The notes below the pieces were generated by a model. The model was not told the DNA's origin and did no database searches. It saw nothing but the letters and a program-made list of their open reading frames with translations. Made by a program: the position numbers and the translations under genes. Below are positions 61,424 to 64,000 of a DNA stretch of 64,000 nucleotides, one piece after another. This DNA comes from Rhizobiaceae bacterium MnEN-MB40S (GTDB lineage: Bacteria; Pseudomonadota; Alphaproteobacteria; Rhizobiales; Rhizobiaceae), in contig BRLC01000026.1 in the NCBI GenBank assembly GCA_024343425.1, forward strand, positions 1 to 64,000, in the 5' to 3' direction. Every line of letters begins with the position of its first letter. Within the stretch, counting starts at the first letter, position 1.

Positions 61424-62452
61424 ATGAATATAAGAACGCTCGCCGTCGGCGTGCTCGTGACCGCCGCATTTTGCGCCGTCGGATCCACCGCATTCGCCAA
61501 AACCCGACTGATCGTCAATTGCTTCTGGCCGCCACAGCATTTTGTCTGCCAGAAGGTTTTGCCGGGCTGGCTCGACGCCGTCGAGGAGGTAACGGAAGGC
61601 CGCGTGGTGGGTAACATCCCGCCGAAATCCGTAGCGCCCCCACCGGAACAGCTGGCCTCGGTCGAAAAGGGCATTGTCGATGCCTCTGTCCAGTTCAATG
61701 GGTTGATCGGCAATCGCGTTAATGGCGCGCTGACAGCCATGCAGCCATTTTCGGGAAACATGAATGGCCCGGCGATGACTCAGGCCGCCTGGGAAACGCG
61801 CGAAAAATTCTATCCGGATGAATTCGACACGGTAGAGCTGCTAGCCCAGTGGGTCATCACCCCTGGACAATTGTTCTCCAACACAGACACGCCCATCGTA
61901 ACGGTCGACGACTTCAAGTCACGCAAGATGTGGGCCTTGCCAGGACCGCTCGCCAACATGGCTAAGGACATAGGCGCGGCCGTTGTCGCCACTCCAGCCG
62001 TAAAGTCGAACGAAGTCATCGCCAATGGTGTGGTTGATAGCCATATGGGACTTGGGGGCGACGCCATTCAGTCTTTCCAGGTCATTCCTTACACCAAGTC
62101 CATGACGCGCTTCACGTCGCCGGTCTACACCACCACCTTCTCCTTCGTAATCAACAAGGACAAGTGGGCGGAAATATCGCCCGAGGATCAGGAAGCGATC
62201 CGTGCGCTTTCACAGGAGAAAGTCGGCATGGTGGCGACTGGTCTCTGGGACTCGGTCTCGGCCGATGTCTATTCCCGCTTTGACGATCTTGGCATTGAGG
62301 TTGTCGACGCCGATCCCGAGCTGGAAGCAACGCTGATTGAAGCCGCAGGCCCGACCACACAGGCCTGGAAGGACAAGGCAAAGGCGGCGGGTATTGACGC
62401 GGATGCGGCGCTCGATTTCTATCGTGCACGCGTGAAAGAACTTTCTAAATGA
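61424..62452 (+). CDS. dctP: TRAP transporter solute-binding protein
   Basis: A 342-aa periplasmic binding protein of the DctP/TAXI-like TRAP class. The signal peptide is about 1-25 (LAVGVLVTAAFCAVGSTAFA). The mature part opens KTRLIVNCFWPPQHFVCQKVLPGW. The conserved arginine region is probably DDFKSRKMWALPGPLANMAKDIGA, followed by GVVDSHMGLGGDAIQSF. GGGAGGA precedes the ATG. It feeds the DctQM permease encoded directly after, with a 4-nt overlap. Confidence 0.92.
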   Translation: MNIRTLAVGVLVTAAFCAVGSTAFAKTRLIVNCFWPPQHFVCQKVLPGWLDAVEEVTEGRVVGNIPPKSVAPPPEQLASVEKGIVDASVQFNGLIGNRVNGALTAMQPFSGNMNGPAMTQAAWETREKFYPDEFDTVELLAQWVITPGQLFSNTDTPIVTVDDFKSRKMWALPGPLANMAKDIGAAVVATPAVKSNEVIANGVVDSHMGLGGDAIQSFQVIPYTKSMTRFTSPVYTTTFSFVINKDKWAEISPEDQEAIRALSQEKVGMVATGLWDSVSADVYSRFDDLGIEVVDADPELEATLIEAAGPTTQAWKDKAKAAGIDADAALDFYRARVKELSK

Positions 62453-62979
62453 ACATAGCGCCCGCAAAGGAGGGCGCTGTCCGCACCATTCTTGACCGAA
62501 CTGTCGCCACGCTTGAGACGATTTCAAGCGTGGTGATCTTCATCATGATGGTGCTGACCTTCGTCGATGTTGTCGGCCGCTATGTTTTTCACAAACCAAT
62601 TTTCGGCGGAACAGAAATCATCTCGGCGCTGCTCGCGCTCACCATATTTTCCGGCCTTGGCGTGATCAATGCGCGAGACGATCATATCACGGTGGAACTC
62701 TTCGAGGATATCTTTCGCCAGACACTGTCTCCGATTGCTTACGAGGTCATCGTCCAGGTATTTTCCGTTCTGGTGATGACGCTCATCGCCGCCGTTCTGT
62801 TCGAGCATGCCTGGGAGAACTACCGGCTCGACAAGCTGACAGAAGTGCTGGAGATGCCGGTCTACTATATCTCCGGAACAGTTGCGATTTTTGCCGTGAT
62901 CAGTGTTCTGTCCCAGATCGCCGGGGTTGTTCTGAAGGTTGTCGACCTTTCTGATAGCCAAAGGCGCGAAGACTCATGA
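62449..62979 (+). CDS. dctQ: TRAP transporter small permease
   Basis: A 176-aa DctQ-family protein with four helices: SVVIFIMMVLTFVDVVGRYVF, GTEIISALLALTIFSGLGVI, EVIVQVFSVLVMTLIAAVLFEHAW and YYISGTVAIFAVISVLSQIAGVVL. DVVGRYVFHKPIFGGTEI is the family signature. The ATG overlaps the dctP stop and its stop overlaps the next ATG. Confidence 0.93.
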   Translation: MNIAPAKEGAVRTILDRTVATLETISSVVIFIMMVLTFVDVVGRYVFHKPIFGGTEIISALLALTIFSGLGVINARDDHITVELFEDIFRQTLSPIAYEVIVQVFSVLVMTLIAAVLFEHAWENYRLDKLTEVLEMPVYYISGTVAIFAVISVLSQIAGVVLKVVDLSDSQRREDS

Positions 62980-64000
62980 CCACAGCTCTCATCGGCTTTG
63001 CAATCCTTCTTGGCCTGTGCTTCTTCGGATTTCGTGTGGGTTTTGCTACACTGGTTGTCGGTTTCGTCGGTTTCGCGCTGGAACGCGGGTGGTTCGCCTC
63101 GCTGGCAATGGTGGCTCAGCAGGTCACGGAAGACGCACAGAACTACAATCTCTCAGTCATTCCGCTGTTTATCCTGATGGGCGTCTTCATCTACCGCTCG
63201 GATATCAGCGCGGATCTTTATGATGCGGCCTACGCTGCGCTTGGACGGTTCAAAGGCGGGTTAGCGCTGGCGACGGTACTGGCCTGCGGCGGATTCTCGG
63301 CAGTTTGCGGTTCCACCCTGGCGACTGCAGCAACGATGTCGAAGGTCGCCATGCCGCAGATGAAAGCGCACAATTATTCAGACAGGCTTGCCGCAGGCAC
63401 GATCGCCGCCGGCGGCACGCTCGGCATAATGATTCCACCTTCTGTACCCCTGGTGATTTACGGCATCATCGCCGAACAGGACATCGGACTCCTGTTTATT
63501 GCTGGGATACTGCCTGGCATCATGCTGATGCTGCTGTTTCTGCTGGCCGTTGTGGTGATGGTCCGCATCGATCCAGGCGCTTCCCCGGACGCGGCAGACC
63601 TCGACGTCAAACGGAAACGCAAGGCGATCCGCGGGACAACCCCGGTGCTGGCCCTGTTCGTCATCGTCCTTGGAGGCATCTATGGCGGCGTATTCACACC
63701 GACCGAAGCCTCGGGCATCGGGGCAAGCGGCGCCGCCGTAATTGCCCTGCTGCGCGGCCATCTTCGTACCCTCGCAGAGTGGCGTTTCTGTCTGGTCGAC
63801 GCCGCCATGACGACTGCAAAGATCTTCATCGTGCTTTTTGGCGCTGTTGTTTTCACCCAGTTTATCAACCTATCCGGAATGCCTTATGATCTCCTCGATA
63901 CAGTCGATGAATGGAGTCTCAACGGCGGGCAACTGGTTATCTTCATTTGCATAATCGCCTTGCTCATGGGCATGGTCTTCGAAAGCATAGGCATCATCGT
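62976..64000 (+). CDS. dctM: TRAP transporter large permease (partial, runs off the window)
   Basis: The first 341 codons of a DctM-family permease, from ATG 62976 in ATGA overlap with dctQ. It has many helices. Family motifs are NLSVIPLFILMGVFIYRS (about 55-72), FSAVCGSTLATAATMSKVAMPQM (about 107-129), GGTLGIMIPPSVPLVIYGIIAEQDIG (about 145-170) and TPTEASGIGASGA. Full-length relatives have about 430 aa, so roughly 90 residues lie beyond 64000. Confidence 0.95.
   Translation, partial: MTTALIGFAILLGLCFFGFRVGFATLVVGFVGFALERGWFASLAMVAQQVTEDAQNYNLSVIPLFILMGVFIYRSDISADLYDAAYAALGRFKGGLALATVLACGGFSAVCGSTLATAATMSKVAMPQMKAHNYSDRLAAGTIAAGGTLGIMIPPSVPLVIYGIIAEQDIGLLFIAGILPGIMLMLLFLLAVVVMVRIDPGASPDAADLDVKRKRKAIRGTTPVLALFVIVLGGIYGGVFTPTEASGIGASGAAVIALLRGHLRTLAEWRFCLVDAAMTTAKIFIVLFGAVVFTQFINLSGMPYDLLDTVDEWSLNGGQLVIFICIIALLMGMVFESIGII

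Overview
The window looks like part of a large GC-rich alphaproteobacterial replicon, most likely from the Hyphomicrobiales (the rhizobial/phyllobacterial group). The reasons are the codon usage, tightly overlapping operons, a very high density of solute transporters, and typical family content: cyd oxidase with an FNR box, IclR/RpiR/DeoR/LysR regulators, Tct and TRAP transporters, and a class III cyclase with TPR repeats. No replication, ribosomal or conjugation genes are visible. A tRNA-Thr 3' half and an IS110 scrap near 59.4-59.8 kb suggest an island or replicon junction.

Layout. 1-0.18 kb: seven copies of a 19-bp tandem repeat. 0.2-6.2 kb: a poorly understood group made of a YcaO-domain protein, a class III cyclase fused to a SARP-like winged helix, BTAD and TPR region, an unknown 162-aa protein, and an animal-type haem peroxidase. 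6.4-12.8 kb: cydDC-cydABX for cytochrome bd, with a perfect FNR box in front of cydA and the 42-aa CydX. 12.9-23.3 kb: an RpiR-regulated locus with a spermidine/putrescine-type ABC importer, three SDR dehydrogenases, a luciferase-like monooxygenase with an FMN reductase, and a divergent class III aminotransferase; it looks like uptake and oxidative breakdown of an amine. 23.4-35.1 kb: an IclR-regulated locus with TctAB and TctC, an M24 peptidase-fold hydrolase, a three-subunit molybdenum hydroxylase, two luciferase-like flavoproteins and a flavin reductase, arranged like a degradation pathway for a (hetero)cyclic acid. 35.1-47.4 kb: a DeoR-regulated locus with a glycerol/sugar-type ABC importer that has two unlike ATPases, a DhaK/DhaL kinase, an LsrF orthologue, a second DhnA-type aldolase and an aldolase-dehydrogenase fusion. 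47.7-59.1 kb: a beta-propeller lactonase, an IclR regulator, a deacylase/PLP-dehydratase/amidohydrolase operon, a ribose-type ABC importer with its tandem ATPase split into two genes, and a CaiB/BaiF CoA-transferase. 59.1-60.4 kb: decayed DNA. 60.4-64.0 kb: a LysR regulator and a TRAP transporter whose large permease runs off the window.

The window therefore holds five uptake systems of four classes, each next to its own regulator and a small set of catabolic enzymes. The parts most likely to hold undescribed biology are the YcaO/cyclase/peroxidase group, the lsrF-dhaKL sugar locus without other lsr genes, and the two ABC importers with complementary ATPase defects. Substrates are inferred from gene families and context only.
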